NCBI RefSeq assembly: GCF_003286085.1
Contig: NW_020825289.1
Span: 8,494,001-8,558,000, forward strand
Reading direction: 5' to 3'
Source: Drosophila persimilis
Taxonomy: Eukaryota; Arthropoda; Insecta; Diptera; Drosophilidae
DNA: 64,000 nt
Shown here: piece by piece, positions 47,477-59,810 of the stretch
Numbering within the stretch: position 1 is the first letter of the stretch
How the letters are laid out: every line of letters begins with the position of its first letter
Made by a program: the position numbers and the translations under genes
Notes under the pieces: generated by a model
What the model was told of the DNA's origin: nothing
Seen by the model: the letters and a program-made list of their open reading frames with translations, nothing else
The model's database searches: none

Positions 47477-50400
47477 CAAAGCAGAAGCAGAAACAGTGTT
47501 TACAGCGATACCAATGCTTGCGAACATACACACCAAAGCGGACTCGACGAAACTCGGCACAAGGCAGAGAGGCGAGTACATAAGACCGAATGTATGCTCA
47601 TCTACTATGCACTGTACGGTTGGATATACATATTATATGGTTTTATTTGTATGAGTGTGCGTTGGGGGCCAAAAGGTTGGGCAACGTCGGCAGAGACGCT
47701 GGCAGAGCCCAGCATGATACCGCACCAGCCTTGAGAAGAACGAACCGAACGCCTCATGTGGTTGAGTTGACGTTGGCGCTGCTGCTGCTGACGCTGCCGC
47801 TGGGTTTGTTTGTGTGGAAACAAAAGGTTGCTGGTACGCTGCTCTTGTTGCTATTCTTGCACAGCTCCTCATAATTAATCAAAAATATTTTAGTTTCAAT
47901 TAAACGTAGGCCTTGGCGACCCCTTTGAGCCCATTATAAATTAGTTTATTAACTTAGCCCAACAGACAGCTTTCACCCTTCGAGCAATTCCGGGCATTGG
48001 CATTCCATCCACTTCAGTGTTTGTTGTCCTTAAAGTCCTTTCAGCCATTCCTAGTGCTCCAGGCCTTCCTACAATTCCAATCTTTCCAGTCATTTCCAGT
48101 CCTTTCCTGACTTTCCAGTCCTTCCAACCATTCCAGGGCGACACGATACGAAAAAGCTGAAATGTCAGTCTCTTCCATTCCCCCTGTATCCCTTTTTATA
48201 CGAAACGAGAACATGATAGAGGTAAGGGAGAGTGCTTGATAGAAGGAGGGTTGGGCGGATTGGTAGGGAGGGATTGGAGGAGGTAGACTTAGCAGAAAAG
48301 TTACCCAAAAGTTCACTCCAAGTCGTGGAACTTTTTTTATGTTCACGCCACTTTTATGCGATGTCTCTGGCAGGGGGCTGGGGGCCAGGGGAAGCGCAAC
48401 ACGTAAAGGAAATCCGGGAGCGGATCAATGCGTCGTTTGGCACGGGACGGCAGTAAAGTGGTGAGGGTCTCTCCCAGCCTCTGAAGTCCTTAGCAAAGTT
48501 GAAAGATGACAGACGATGGCGAAACCCAGCCCATTTCACAGTTGAAAGCGGATTTGACGCACTCAAAGATGCAAAATCAATTTTCCCGGGACAGATTCAC
48601 CTCGAAGTGCGGACCAACCTGATAAACTCCCGAGTTGCGGGGATCCCTCATCCAGATTATTGAATTACGCTGGATACTTCCTTTCGATTGATTTATACGA
48701 GTAAATATACGAGTGAGAAGAGATACATCAAAGGGGAGTCTCGAAATAAACAAATCATCATTTTTTGCTCATTTTCTCCATAGGAACTTGTGCGAATTCA
48801 TTCCGTGTTGGCAGTTGATACTATTTACCATTCTGTTTGTTTTTAATATACGTTTTTGAATCGTCTACAATTACCGCAATGTACAGAATTCTCACTAATC
48901 AGCAAATCACCCTTAATTTTCAGCTATAGCTATAGTTTCTTATAATCGATGGGCTATTACCAAAATTTTTGTTTAGATTGACTTAAAACAAAAGTCGGAA
49001 ACCCGTCAAATGGTGCGATACTGTTCTACCCGGTACTCAGTTTGCACATCTTTGTTTTTTTAGAAGCTTTTTCTATTCTTTTATATCTCGCTCACTCCGG
49101 TAGGGGCGCCACTGAACTATAATAAATATATATGTGTCTACATAATGAGCGGGCTCATGGCTCTTCTGACTAAAATAAAGAAGAAAGAAAGAAAATTCAA
49201 AATGTATTGCCATCTGGTAGATTAAATAGTTCTTTATGATTTGGCTTTTTAGGTTTTCTTCTATGTACATACCCTCAAAATTGTGGATGCCACAGATCAT
49301 CGATTTTTTTTTGTGGAAATTTCAAAATTAATTAGTTTTGTGTGGTATCACAGGAGACACACAGGCACACAAACTCTGATTGCTGTAGATTTGATAGTCT
49401 TTGAGAACTATGAAGTAAACAAGGCGAACAGACAGTCAGACATGGCTATATCGACTGAGCTATTGATGCCGAATATATGTGCATGTACATATCTATGTAT
49501 ATACTTTACGGGGTCTGAAACGCTTCCTTCTGGATCCTTCCTTCATGTATATTTTATTAAAACATTTTAATATCATTAGAAACTCTCTGAAACTATTGCA
49601 GAATGATGGATTAAGTTTTATCTTCGTATGGCACACGTATTAAGAAAATAACACATAAACAAAAGGACATTCAGATACCACGCCGTCATGTGACAAACGA
49701 TTGCAACATCGGGAAGCTTAACGCCCAATCCTTCTCAGTGACAACTACAGATACTGGACCAGGATCAAACGGCATCACATATAAGAGGATTATCTCAATT
49801 ATATGTTTCCAACGGACACACGCTTCCCAGTAGTAAGTTAAAAATTGAGGGAGTAACCGAACTTCCTCGGGGATAAGGACAAGGGTGGCTAGAGGCCTTG
49901 TTGAAAAGATGTCTAATTTAAATCATTGGTACACTTGTAAATCGAAGCACACACTTTGCGAGTGGATATCGAGAGCATCTGATTTGGGGAATGGAACAAT
50001 AATTGGTGGTTACCAGACCACGCAAGAGGCGTGTCCTCTCCCATTGCCTCTTAATTGAGAATCGAGCTTTTATTTTGACGTATTTGTATTATTGCCGGAT
50101 ATAATCCATAGAACATAGTCAGTTGTGCACTAGTGGAGTAAAACCCTACTATTGTGTGTTGTTTGCAGTGCCCACTGTACCACATTGTAATCTATGCCGT
50201 TCCCTCGCGTCTTTCTTTCTTTCGTCTTCGCTATCGCTCTCTCTATCTGTCCAGCTCTCGCTAACAAGTTGAGGTTATGTTATAAACCACTATTATCGAG
50301 GTGCATATTAAATTTTGCACTGTTTCCGAGGTCTCCCGCCCTTGAATTTAGTCTTAATCTAGCACTCACTTCTGGCACCTCGTCTATTTGCGAATAGTTC

Positions 50401-50530
50401 TTTAACCTGACCCCGTCTTGAACCGAAGTAAATATCCAACGGACTCATCGTGCTCTCATCGTAAACCTATCCTTTCCCTATCCCTTCGACTCTGTATCGC
50501 ATTATACTTTATCAACCATTTAAAACTAAA

Positions 50531-50568
50531 CAATTTTCAATTAAGTACTAAATATATCACAAACTACT
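50531..50568. repeat. Left copy of a diverged direct repeat
   Basis: AT-rich segment containing TATATCACAAACTAC. It resembles 51,575-51,612 (TATATCGCAAACTAC) over about 37 bp, I estimate near 85% identity with a few single-base gaps. The copies are in the same orientation, about 1.04 kb apart, and bracket the coding relic. Confidence 0.5.
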
Positions 50569-50729
50569 TCGTCCTTCCTCCGGCTTATCCTCCAAGACGT
50601 CTCGTACCTTAGCCTTAATGGCTACGCCTGACATCTCCAGGTCTCTGCTGTTCAGCCTGTTCAGTGCTTTAAAAGGTGTTCCCGGATAGGAGTACACTCA
50701 TGTAATAGCGATCCAGCCCTTATAATCCA

Positions 50730-51343
50730 CTAGCACGGGTGGGTACTCCGTGTACTGCCAATTTGCTGCCGTGAATTCCAAGTTATATATTTTTCAACGA
50801 CGCAGTGTTTGGCCAGGATCTTGCGGAGATGTTCAATATCCCACATAACTGGGACTACCCTGTTAGCTTGTAATTTCGAAAGCAAATTGGCGGGGCACCC
50901 ATCCGATATGACGCACATCAAACGGTTGGAGTACCCACTTTCGTTTATTTCGATGTTTCCCATCACCTTATCCGTGACCATGCTCTGTGGGAAAATGGTT
51001 AATAAAATGTATTAATATATGTATTAAACAGAATAGGCTGTATGTATGAATATATGAATACCTATTTCATATGGAGGTAATGGAAATTACTCCCATCCAT
51101 ATTAAAGCCCGCGATAGCCTTCCATACTCCGTGCCAACCCCAACCCCCATGCAAATGAAAATCGTCCAGAATAACTACGAAAGGACTCGTAAACAATTGC
51201 AGGTTGTACAGCATCTTCACTTTACCGGAATTTAATTCTGCGGAGCGACTCTCCCGCGTTACGTGTTCTATCGCGTTCTGAAGCTGCTCCTCGGACAGGT
51301 CACAATTATATTCTCCATGATTTTTCTGGGTAGAAAGTCTCAA
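50730..51343 (-). pseudogene. Unrecognised two-segment coding relic
   Basis: Two minus-strand open segments of non-repetitive, protein-like composition: 51343-51062 (about 93 codons, containing LYNLQLFTSPFVVILDDFHL and GGWGWHGVWKAIAGFNMDG) and 50984-50730 (containing MGNIEINESGYSNRLMCVIS and RVVPVMWDIEHLRKILAKHC). Between them is a 77-bp piece, 51061-50985, that begins GTATTC and ends with a pyrimidine tract and CACAG, like a small intron. As it stands the pieces do not form one open frame. I do not recognise the family. It could be a decayed host gene copy or part of an old mobile element. A short diverged direct repeat flanks the region. Confidence 0.35.
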
Positions 51344-51574
51344 AGGCGTCGCAGGTCAAGTCGGATGAGGTCAAATAATTCTTTGCAGTATTGCCAATTC
51401 TGCAGTGTGAACGTTCAGATTTTAGCGCTTTTGTTTTGCTCGTACTTCGCTTGTATGTGTGCCGTTACAAAGGATACGCCCGGGACGGGCAGTGCCCTAA
51501 GCAACATCAAGATCTGCTCTCCCAATGGCAAGGTGCTCCTCCAGCCCGGGAAACTCCTCCCCATAATAAATTGA

Positions 51575-51612
51575 ATAATTTTCGATTAAATACTAATATA
51601 TCGCAAACTACG
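51575..51612. repeat. Right copy of a diverged direct repeat
   Basis: Partner of the segment at 50,531-50,568. Could be the related ends of an old insertion or two fragments of one dispersed repeat. Confidence 0.5.
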
Positions 51613-52897
51613 CTACAGAAAAAACATCAATAGATGTTATTTGCGCGATTTTAATCGATTTACATTTTTCAGCAAGTTTCAATAAAGATCTCAGTATTCC
51701 TATAATAGCTACACATACATATGTACATATATGATATGTGTAGTAAACTAATCCTGGCGTCTCGAAATTAATACTAAACTCAGACCAATGAATATACATG
51801 GAAAAACATAGTTATCCCATGATTTAAGAATGAAATTAAAGATGTTTGGGCATTGTTTTATAGCATACAAGTTCCGCCTTGCCATATCCAACTGTAAAAA
51901 TGTTTTTGGGGCCTTAGTTACTTATGCTAATGTTCTATACAGCCTACCAATTTCCAGTTCCCTTCGGTTTTATATGCGCCATTCTTTCGGAACTTCGCCC
52001 AAAAGAACAAAAACAAGTTTCCAAAGCCGCACCCATTCATTCTCAAACTAATCATTAGGGGACCACAGCCGGAGCCGACTCGAACTGAATTCTGATCAAG
52101 CCTAAACCGACTTTAGAGAGCATTTTATAGAGCTCTATATTGAAAGTCGGGACCATAATTATGCAAATTTTAGTGTTCTGAGACGGCGGCAGGCAGCAGA
52201 GCTCTGGCTCGGACCATTTCAATCCACTTTAATGGGGAATTTTAAAGTTAACTGCGACGGAGATTAAACAGCAACAACAAACAACAATTTAATCTCTTAA
52301 ATTGCAAATTTCGCAATATCCTCAGGGAAAAGGCGAGTGCCAGGGCCAGGGCCAGGGCCGGGGCAGGACGGACCAGAACCAGGCCGGCCGGGCGTCGACA
52401 CAGTGTTCACCCTGCCTCATCCTGTTGCACGCACTTTGGTATTTCAATTTCCACCCTACCCCCATGGCCAACACCCAGCGCTACCTCCTGAATGTTGCCA
52501 GCATAAACTAATTAGTGATATAATTTCAAAAGTCGCGACTGGTCTGGTTTATGGCTCCGGTTTTGGGGTGTGGTGTGACAAATCCCGCAGGTTGTCAAAA
52601 GCGAAGCAATTTCTATTACATAATAATTATGAAAAATTGCTGTGTCATTACACGGACCTGAGGAACCACAGCCAGACGACGGAGAGGCTATGGAACAGCT
52701 GCCTCAAGATGTGAAATATTTTTGAAAAGAAATTGAAACTTTATAGAGTTATAGACCTTTTGACATTAACATTAACATTGACATTGTCACCTTTTGAAAT
52801 TAAGTGATGTAAGAATAGAAAAAACAGCAATACAAGTTTCGAGTTCTTATATGTTAAATATAGTTAAAGAATATATTGAATGTTCCTTCACATTATA

Positions 52898-52940
<43 letters not shown>
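52898..52940. repeat. (TATC)n microsatellite
   Basis: About ten uninterrupted TATC units following a TATATA stretch. Useful polymorphic marker type. Confidence 0.95.
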
Positions 52941-54201
52941 GATTGATCGAAACCAATGATACTTCCAGCAACATTTCAACATTTTTTCGGCTTTATACAC
53001 ATATTCGTAGAAATATAAAATAATTTAACTATCCAATGGAAACTGTAGGATACTGAGTCTTGAGAATAGAGAGAATATCCGATTTCAGTTAAAATATAAC
53101 AACTTGACAACATTACAGGGGCCTAAAAGCTATTTTATCCAGATACTACACTACGGAGAATGATTAATGAAGAAGCCTGAAAATTTCACTTAGATAATTA
53201 TTAAAAGAGAAAGAATCATCGAACCAAAGAAAATTCATTCAGGGATACAGCAATTTTAGCGCCCCGTGATTTCTATCTGTTATTCAAAATACCCAAGGTA
53301 AATCTGCATATTTCAATAACATCGTATTGCGAAATTTTCTACTATAAATTATACATATTCAAACGATATCAACAGATCTCGAATTCATTGCCAAAGCTAG
53401 CTTTATGTCCGTATACCCCCCACGGCATACCATATCCATTTGGGGAAATATTTCGAATAACTCAATTCTATATAATAAATTGTGTTTCTATTGTTTAGAG
53501 ATTATCGTTTCTGTGGAGCCTCGATTAATTAATCATTATTCAGGTATCATTCTTCTTGCCGCTGTTCTTGTCTCAATATAAAAGCACCGTGTGATAAATC
53601 GAAACAAATTATAATTGGACAAAAGTGGATAGCAATGACAGCAGCGCCCCCCAAAACGGAGACACGCACACGGGCAGCCAGCACGCTCGCACACCAGCGA
53701 GAGATACATGCATATGATTTGTTATGTGCTCGTAAACGAAAAAGGAAGAAAAAACAAACGAGGAAAAAACAAGCAAAAAGAAAACGAAACGAAACAACGA
53801 CAACAACAGAATGCCAAACTACACCCACGCAATGTACACACAAATGTAGCCGTAAAATGAGTCTCGGTCGGCGGCAGTTTCCCAATCAAAATGTAAATCC
53901 TCACAGCCCGTTGGACAGGGGGACTGGAGTGGGTGGTTTGTGCCGAGGAAGGGGAGGGGGTTTTGTTGGGCTGCAATTTAAGAATATTGTGCTGTGTCGT
54001 TCCTTCTGTGGACAACAAATGCAAAAGCAAAAGCAACGCCATGTTTGCGCACGACATCAACATCAGGCAGCGGCTGAAGCAGAAGCAGAAGCAGAGGCAG
54101 AGCACTAACATCGCCGTCGCCGTCGACGCTGGCAGCGGCTGGCAATGTCGACAGCAAATATGCGAATACATACCAAGCCACACACACACACTCACACCCG
54201 C

Positions 54202-54226
54202 ACTCTCTCTCTCTCTCTCTCTCTCT
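54202..54226. repeat. (CT)n tract
   Basis: Twelve CT units; potential GAGA-factor site. Confidence 0.9.
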
Positions 54227-54570
54227 AACTACAGCGATAGGCAACAGAAAGAAGGAACAGAGCAGTCCCAGTTGGAAATTTGAGGCGAGCAATAGCAGAT
54301 AATATATGAAAAATAATAGCAAGTGATTATGATTCATATATTGTGTTTACATATATGTAGCTATGGATAAATCCAGGTTTAATTTGATTATTATTATGCT
54401 TAACTAAGTAACTCAAAATTACAAGACGTACAAACAAAATTTTACCATCGCCAGCGAATTGGGCACTGGGGTGCCTTGGCATGCTTGTTTGTGCCGTAAA
54501 TGGAACGATGAACGAGAACGAAGCAAAGGCAACAACAGCAAACACAAGCTTGTGCTTGGCTGTGTGCGGC

Positions 54571-54605
54571 GGAGAGAGAGAGCGAGAGAGAGAGAATGAG
54601 AGAGT
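54571..54605. repeat. GAGA block
   Basis: Dense GAGAG motifs (GGAGAGAGAGAGCGAGAG and following). With the (CT)n tract 350 bp away it forms the strongest GAGA cluster of the intergenic region. Confidence 0.85.
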
Positions 54606-57600
54606 GGCGGGCAACGTTCGTTTGCTGTTTCGTCGTTGCTTTTGGCTTTCGGTTCGGTATCTTGAATGCGTTGAAATAATACCCCGCATTATCTGTGTAC
54701 CGCAAGTTCTCATTACGGATTCTCACACACACAGACAGACTGTGTGGTATTTTTTTCGAGGGTTAATATGAAATGATATTTCATTGCGCCGCACAGATTT
54801 GTTTTGCAGCAATCCCAATGCAAATCTTTCATCTTTTCGTACCCTGAAATAAAAGGTCGTCGCATTTTTTTTTCGCTGCCGCCACTGTGTTGCTCTCTCG
54901 CTCCCACCCACCGGCGATCTGGTTAATAAATTATGCTCCCTTTTCTGATAACTGTCACTTTGAGCGTACATTTTCGACTAATTGCGGGTGTGTGTGGTGG
55001 CGAGGGGAGGCGACAGCGGTGGTAGTGGGCGGGAAGTACGTAATTGCTAGAAAGCACCGTAATAAGTGCACCTGTCAAAATTATTTTCCAGCAGAATAAT
55101 GGCTTTTCGGGTTAGATTTGGAATTTATTGTGGGGCGTTCACGGCAAACCGGACACCGTACCCTGAATGGTACCATGCTTATGTAGATCCTATGGTATAA
55201 ATAAAAAAAGCTCTCTTTCGGATAGCCCTTTTGGGCAGTTCCAGTCAATGTGAATCTTTCTACAAGTTGTCATACCCTCTCAACCTCCACCATTTCTCCC
55301 TGGACAGGGCATAAGGTACTCTCTTCAGCGAACATCTCCGTGCATGAGTACGTAGGCGTCCATTTGACGGAACTCTTCTTTAGAAGTGCCCCAAATTATG
55401 ATAAAGAGAGGGGGCTCAAGGGAATCGGATAATTCCTGTATAGCGAAGATTCTATATGGTGCCCATAACTTACTACAAAGTACACCAGGACCATACAGAA
55501 CCAGTTCCTGACTTGTTGTGCCGCATAATCTTGATGATTCCTATAATATCCATTAGATATGTACCTTTATTCCTTCTGCTTTATAGATCGAATTATTACT
55601 TCCCTTAACCGTTTAGGGTCTTATTCTCGGTTTATTATTTCCTCTACCTCATAATTTCTACTACTAATTCCCTCCCTTTTCTACATCTTCTACTACTATA
55701 CCTACCCAATGCATAATAATGTTCCAATAGCCTTTGGGCGGACAAAAATAGTCCGCTAAATTGTTAAAAATTCATGTTTCAAATATGGCGAATGGGTCTC
55801 CTGCATGCACATTAGAGCCCTGTATGAATGCACAGTATTCATTACGAATCATGCCTACAGCCAGATTTGGATCATTTAGAATCATTACCAACCGAGTATG
55901 AGCACTGATGAAAATCAGCAGGTCTCGTACGGAGTCTCTGAAATGAGTCGTAACGTAATACGGAGCAAAAAAGCAGTAAATTGGTGAATTACTTCAGAAA
56001 GAAATCAAATAAAGAGTGAGCGAGAAAAAAACCGAACTTTCCGGATCTGACACCGTAAAAATTACGATACCTGCTTCGTTCTGTCCGTTTTGGGCAAGTT
56101 TTTCGATGTAATCAGAAAGCTGAGACGCTGATTCTAACAGACCAAACAAAGCGAATACCGATTCGATTCGGCTGCCTGTTCATCCAGGCCTCTAAGGCAC
56201 ATCTCCCTATGACAGTAATCTCAGATCGAGCTGCATAAATGCAGGACTGCTGCAGTTTCCAAGGAGTCCCCAGACAGATTGCACCGCCTATACTACATCC
56301 CCACTTAATTGAAACATGACGCAAATCCATGTTGCAATAAAATTGTATTCTGATTCCCCAGAAAGTCATTGAAAAGCCCCCGCCATACCTCCGACAGAAC
56401 CATGGACAAGAGCAAATGCAATTAGAGCCATTCATCCATCCCACACCCAAGTATCCATGCATCCACACACCTAACATCGCTGTGTTAGTGCAACCTCACA
56501 GACAAAACCGCAGCACAGTTGCTACATTAATTATTCATTTTGCCAGAGGATTCATTTGCCAACGAGTCAAAAGGATTCACACACACAGAAACATGCATCG
56601 TATCGGTGAGTGTGTATGTGCCGAGCCGCAAGTCAAGCACATGGGCTCTGAGTGGAGCTTTTTAAAGGGGAAGCATTCTTAATTACTTTCGAAAAATATT
56701 ACACCTTTGGACAGAAAGAGAGGATGAATGGGTGTAAGTACTCTTATGTAATAGATAAACTCATGGGAGAATAACTGGGAGAATGCAGATAATATTATTT
56801 AGTGTTTAAACAAGATCAGATAAATATACATTTCTAATAAGAAAAGCTCTCCCAGTTTCTGGACGTTGATATGGCTGCACTCAGACCATCAAATGGTGTG
56901 ACCATGTGACACCAGCAAAAGACTATTACACGACGATCTCATTCAAAATGCAGACCACCTTCCGCCCAACCGACCGAGGAGCGCTGCAGCATGACCCGCG
57001 GCGCGCTAACCCAACCGAACGCGACTAATATTCGAGGAAAATAAGAACTAAGCTGCATTCAAAATATGAATTATAATACTAAATACGAGAAAGGTATGCT
57101 ATTATTAGTGATTTAAAGAGAGGAAGGTAATTAGTTGTAGATATTATATAGTAGAGGGAACTATAATCCGAGCATAAGTCTCTAAAGGGTTCAGGCTTAC
57201 GAAGCCTTGTAAAATGAAATTGATGCAATCGTCTCGGAATACTACCCATATCTGAGGGATATTTACGTATGCATCGTTGGGCAATACGAATAATTTGTAC
57301 CGTTCGACCGTTCTCTACCTATAGGGCCTTTGATCTCTCTTCTTTTCTCTAGTGATTTCCTTTCTAGTGTCTAATTTAGATACTTTTATGCCAAAACTGA
57401 TAAACAGTTTTGTACAAAGCGTCACCGCTAATCACTAAAGATGATTTTAGCCCAGTACTTCCGACTGCTAATCAGCATTTATCTGTACTTGTTGTCGTAT
57501 CTCCGAATATTTGGCATTGAAGTCCCGACATCAAACTTGACCACATTCCAAGTTCCGCTAAGGCCTCTTTATTACGATTACTTCGTTTTACACTTTTCAA

Positions 57601-57639
57601 CTAAATCAATGTATCTTCAGGTACTGTCACAAAGCCAAT

Positions 57640-57960
57640 CTGAAGATACTTAAGCTAAACGAACACATCCGTCTCGGTGGCAAGGCTTTTGAGAGGGATT
57701 TGCCTGCCATGCCAGTAACGGCGGCAAGGACTTGAGGACATGACCGCCATGGATATGAGACGTCTCATCATTTATCTCTGTCAGTTGATCAAACGTGCGG
57801 TGCCTGCCAGTAGAATGTCCGCCGTTTTTCGTTGGGGCAAAGCCAAAGCAGCCGTGAAACGTTCCTGTGGAACGTGCTGGAAATTATCCAAGGACATTTA
57901 GCTGCCATAATCCTTTGTAATGCAAATTTCAGATCGCGTAAGCAGTTGTTTTTCTGTGCG
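57640..57960. promoter_or_regulatory. Candidate Polycomb response element upstream of Su(z)2
   Basis: Within 220 bp: GAGAG at 57691-57695, then GCCAT at 57706-57710, 57746-57750 (CCGCCATGGATA) and 57904-57908 (CTGCCATAATCC). The last two fit the longer Pho consensus CNGCCATNDNND. A perfect 14-bp palindrome, ATGAGACGTCTCAT, lies at 57755-57768. The block is less repetitive than its surroundings and lies about 0.5-1 kb upstream of the probable Su(z)2 promoter. Motif grouping is seen; function is inference. Confidence 0.45.
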
Positions 57961-58379
57961 TTTGCCCCCTGCGGCGACCGACTGTCAAGTGAATGTAAAA
58001 TCCAGTGGCGGCATCAGTTTCAGCACGCGAATGATGTCAGCCACAGATACAACGCACTTTGCATATGGCTGTGGATATGGGATATGGGCTGGGACTGGAA
58101 CTGCGACTGCGACTGGGGCCAAAACAGGTTCAACAGATTTAACAAAATGAAATGCCCAACGGCGCTGCGATATGGGGACATGGCCAAAACGAGCGAAAAA
58201 AAAAGATGAAGCAACAGCGAAACGAGCATTTTTGCGTTAATTATAAACGTCAAGGCCTTAGAGGCCCCAACGCGTTAATCTCTCATTTGACGGGAGTCGA
58301 ATTCAATTAAAAACACCACCCACACACTCTCGCGGAATCGGGAACGAACGAAACGATGCACGGTGTATAGCACCCCAAA

Positions 58380-59650
58380 AAATCAAGTTCTCCACTGCCT
58401 CGCCTCTCTCTCTCACTCGTAACTACGCTGCACACAAATACACACACCCACTCGCGAGCTCGGGCAGCCAATCAAGCAGCAGCAACGACAAGGACCGCAC
58501 CGAATGGCGAGAGATAGCAACATCGATCCATCTCGCTCTGGTCGCTCTCTCTGAGCTTGCGCTGAACATCGTCGAGGCGCACGAAAACGCGGCCCGAAAC
58601 GAAACGAAACGAAAACGGTTCAAAGCGCCAGCAGGTCTATCTGTATCTCAGTCTTTTCAGACTTTTCGTGGCGTGCACTCTGTAAGCGAGAAATACGGGA
58701 GAATACTACACGCGTCACAGCGAGAAGGGACAGAGCGAGACGGACGGAGAGGTATGGAGAGCGAGCAGAAAAATCTCTGTCTGAGGATGGTTGGGTTGGA
58801 AAAAAGAGCGTGTATGAGAAATCGATAAGAGCCAGCAGCTGAAGTGGAAGAAGAAGCAGCGCTGTTTATGCCGCTGCTTGTTGGGTGTGTGCGTCCGTGT
58901 GGTTTGTGTGTGTGCGTGTGTGTGTGAATACGGATTTCCATTTAGTGTAAATCGATTAGAAAAGCGCGTAAAAACTGATTCGACACTCGGCGGGGTCCTC
59001 TCCTCTAGCTCGAGAGGATACTCAATTTGCGTCGCAGTTTCCCTCAGTACGGGCGGAAAAGTAAGCCAAGTGGAAATGGGAAAAATAACAACAACGAAAC
59101 TCATTTCTAATCGGAAAATTTCACTTCACGCCGAAAAAGTGTGCAGTGTCAGTGTATTGGTGAACATTTTGTAAACACACGTACACGTGACCAGTGTATA
59201 CGCGTGTGTGTGTGTCGTATGGGAATTTCGTCGCGCGGCGAAAAGCGGTTCGTAAAAACGGCTTGATTGCGGCGAAATTGCGCGCGCGCAAAAGTAGAAA
59301 GTTTGCCGCCAGGCCTCTCTCTCTCTCCCATCCACTCCCACTTGGAATTCGCCGCCGCAGCTCTCTCGCCGCGGCGAGTGTTTCTAGAAATTTGTGTCGT
59401 CTCAATCTCGAATACAAATACACGCACATGTCGGTGTATCGTTTTTCGCCGCGTGCGCTCTTTCGGGCGTTCGTAATTGCGGCGAGTACGAGAGCGAGTA
59501 CACACGAAGCGAACGAATCTGAGACCGCGATTTAGTGTGTGCCGCACGTAGCATTTGAATTTCGTCGTGCAATGCTTTTAGTTTGTCTTCGTGCCCCAAG
59601 AAACGCTATACAAGGCAGCAGTGCTGCCGTTTCCATCTGAAATTGTTTGA
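58380..59650 (+). promoter_or_regulatory. Su(z)2: Probable Su(z)2 promoter and 5' UTR exon region
   Basis: A CG-rich stretch with GAGA cores (CTCTCTCTC at about 58,402-58,412; GCTCTCTCTGAG at about 58,541) and initiator-like TCAGTC and TCAGAC near 58,654-58,668. An unspliced leader of several kb is unlikely, because the first coding exon starts with a splice acceptor at 62,069. So an untranslated exon must lie upstream, and this is the most promoter-like DNA. Exact start and donor cannot be fixed. Frames here on both strands are compositional. Confidence 0.4.
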
Positions 59651-59777
59651 CGCGCTTTATTTTACCTTTTTCTGAGTGAGTTTCGTTCGCTTGTCGGTGT
59701 CGTCGTCGTCGTCGTCGCTTCGTTTTTTCGTTTTCGTACATTCGGGCAAGAGCTTGTTGCGTATGCTGCTCCACATA

Positions 59778-59782
<5 letters not shown>

Positions 59783-59809
<27 letters not shown>

Positions 59810-59810
59810 T
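59783..59810. repeat. (GT)n microsatellite
   Basis: Fourteen GT units. Confidence 0.9.

Larger units (their letters stand above)
40101..50700. other. Psc upstream region: 5' UTR intron/promoter and intergenic DNA
   Basis: 40.1-42.9 kb is rich in (GA)n, (CA)n and CG-containing DNA. This fits a promoter region with an untranslated Psc exon, whose ends I cannot fix. Long overlapping frames on both strands at 41.7-42.5 kb are low-complexity artefacts. 43-45.4 kb is AT-rich. It contains three ATCGAT sites at about 44,087-44,140, directly upstream of a 97-codon frame that starts with TTG. 45.4-47.9 kb is again GA/CA-rich. 48.7-50.2 kb is AT-rich with nothing recognised. Confidence 0.4.
51650..57630. 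other. Intergenic, Psc-Su(z)2 interval
   Basis: No gene recognised. 51.7-53.5 kb is AT-rich with a (TATC)n microsatellite. 53.6-54.7 kb is repeat-rich: (CT)n at 54202-54226, a GAGA block at 54571-54605 and one GCCATG at about 54,049. 55-57.5 kb is AT-rich with scattered GC islands (for example about 56,960-57,030) that could be old insertion fragments I cannot assign. Confidence 0.4.

Noticed and set aside
56112-56477. 121-codon minus-strand frame rich in Cys and Trp
   Set aside because: No family resemblance and no coding-type composition. A chance frame in intergenic DNA is more likely.
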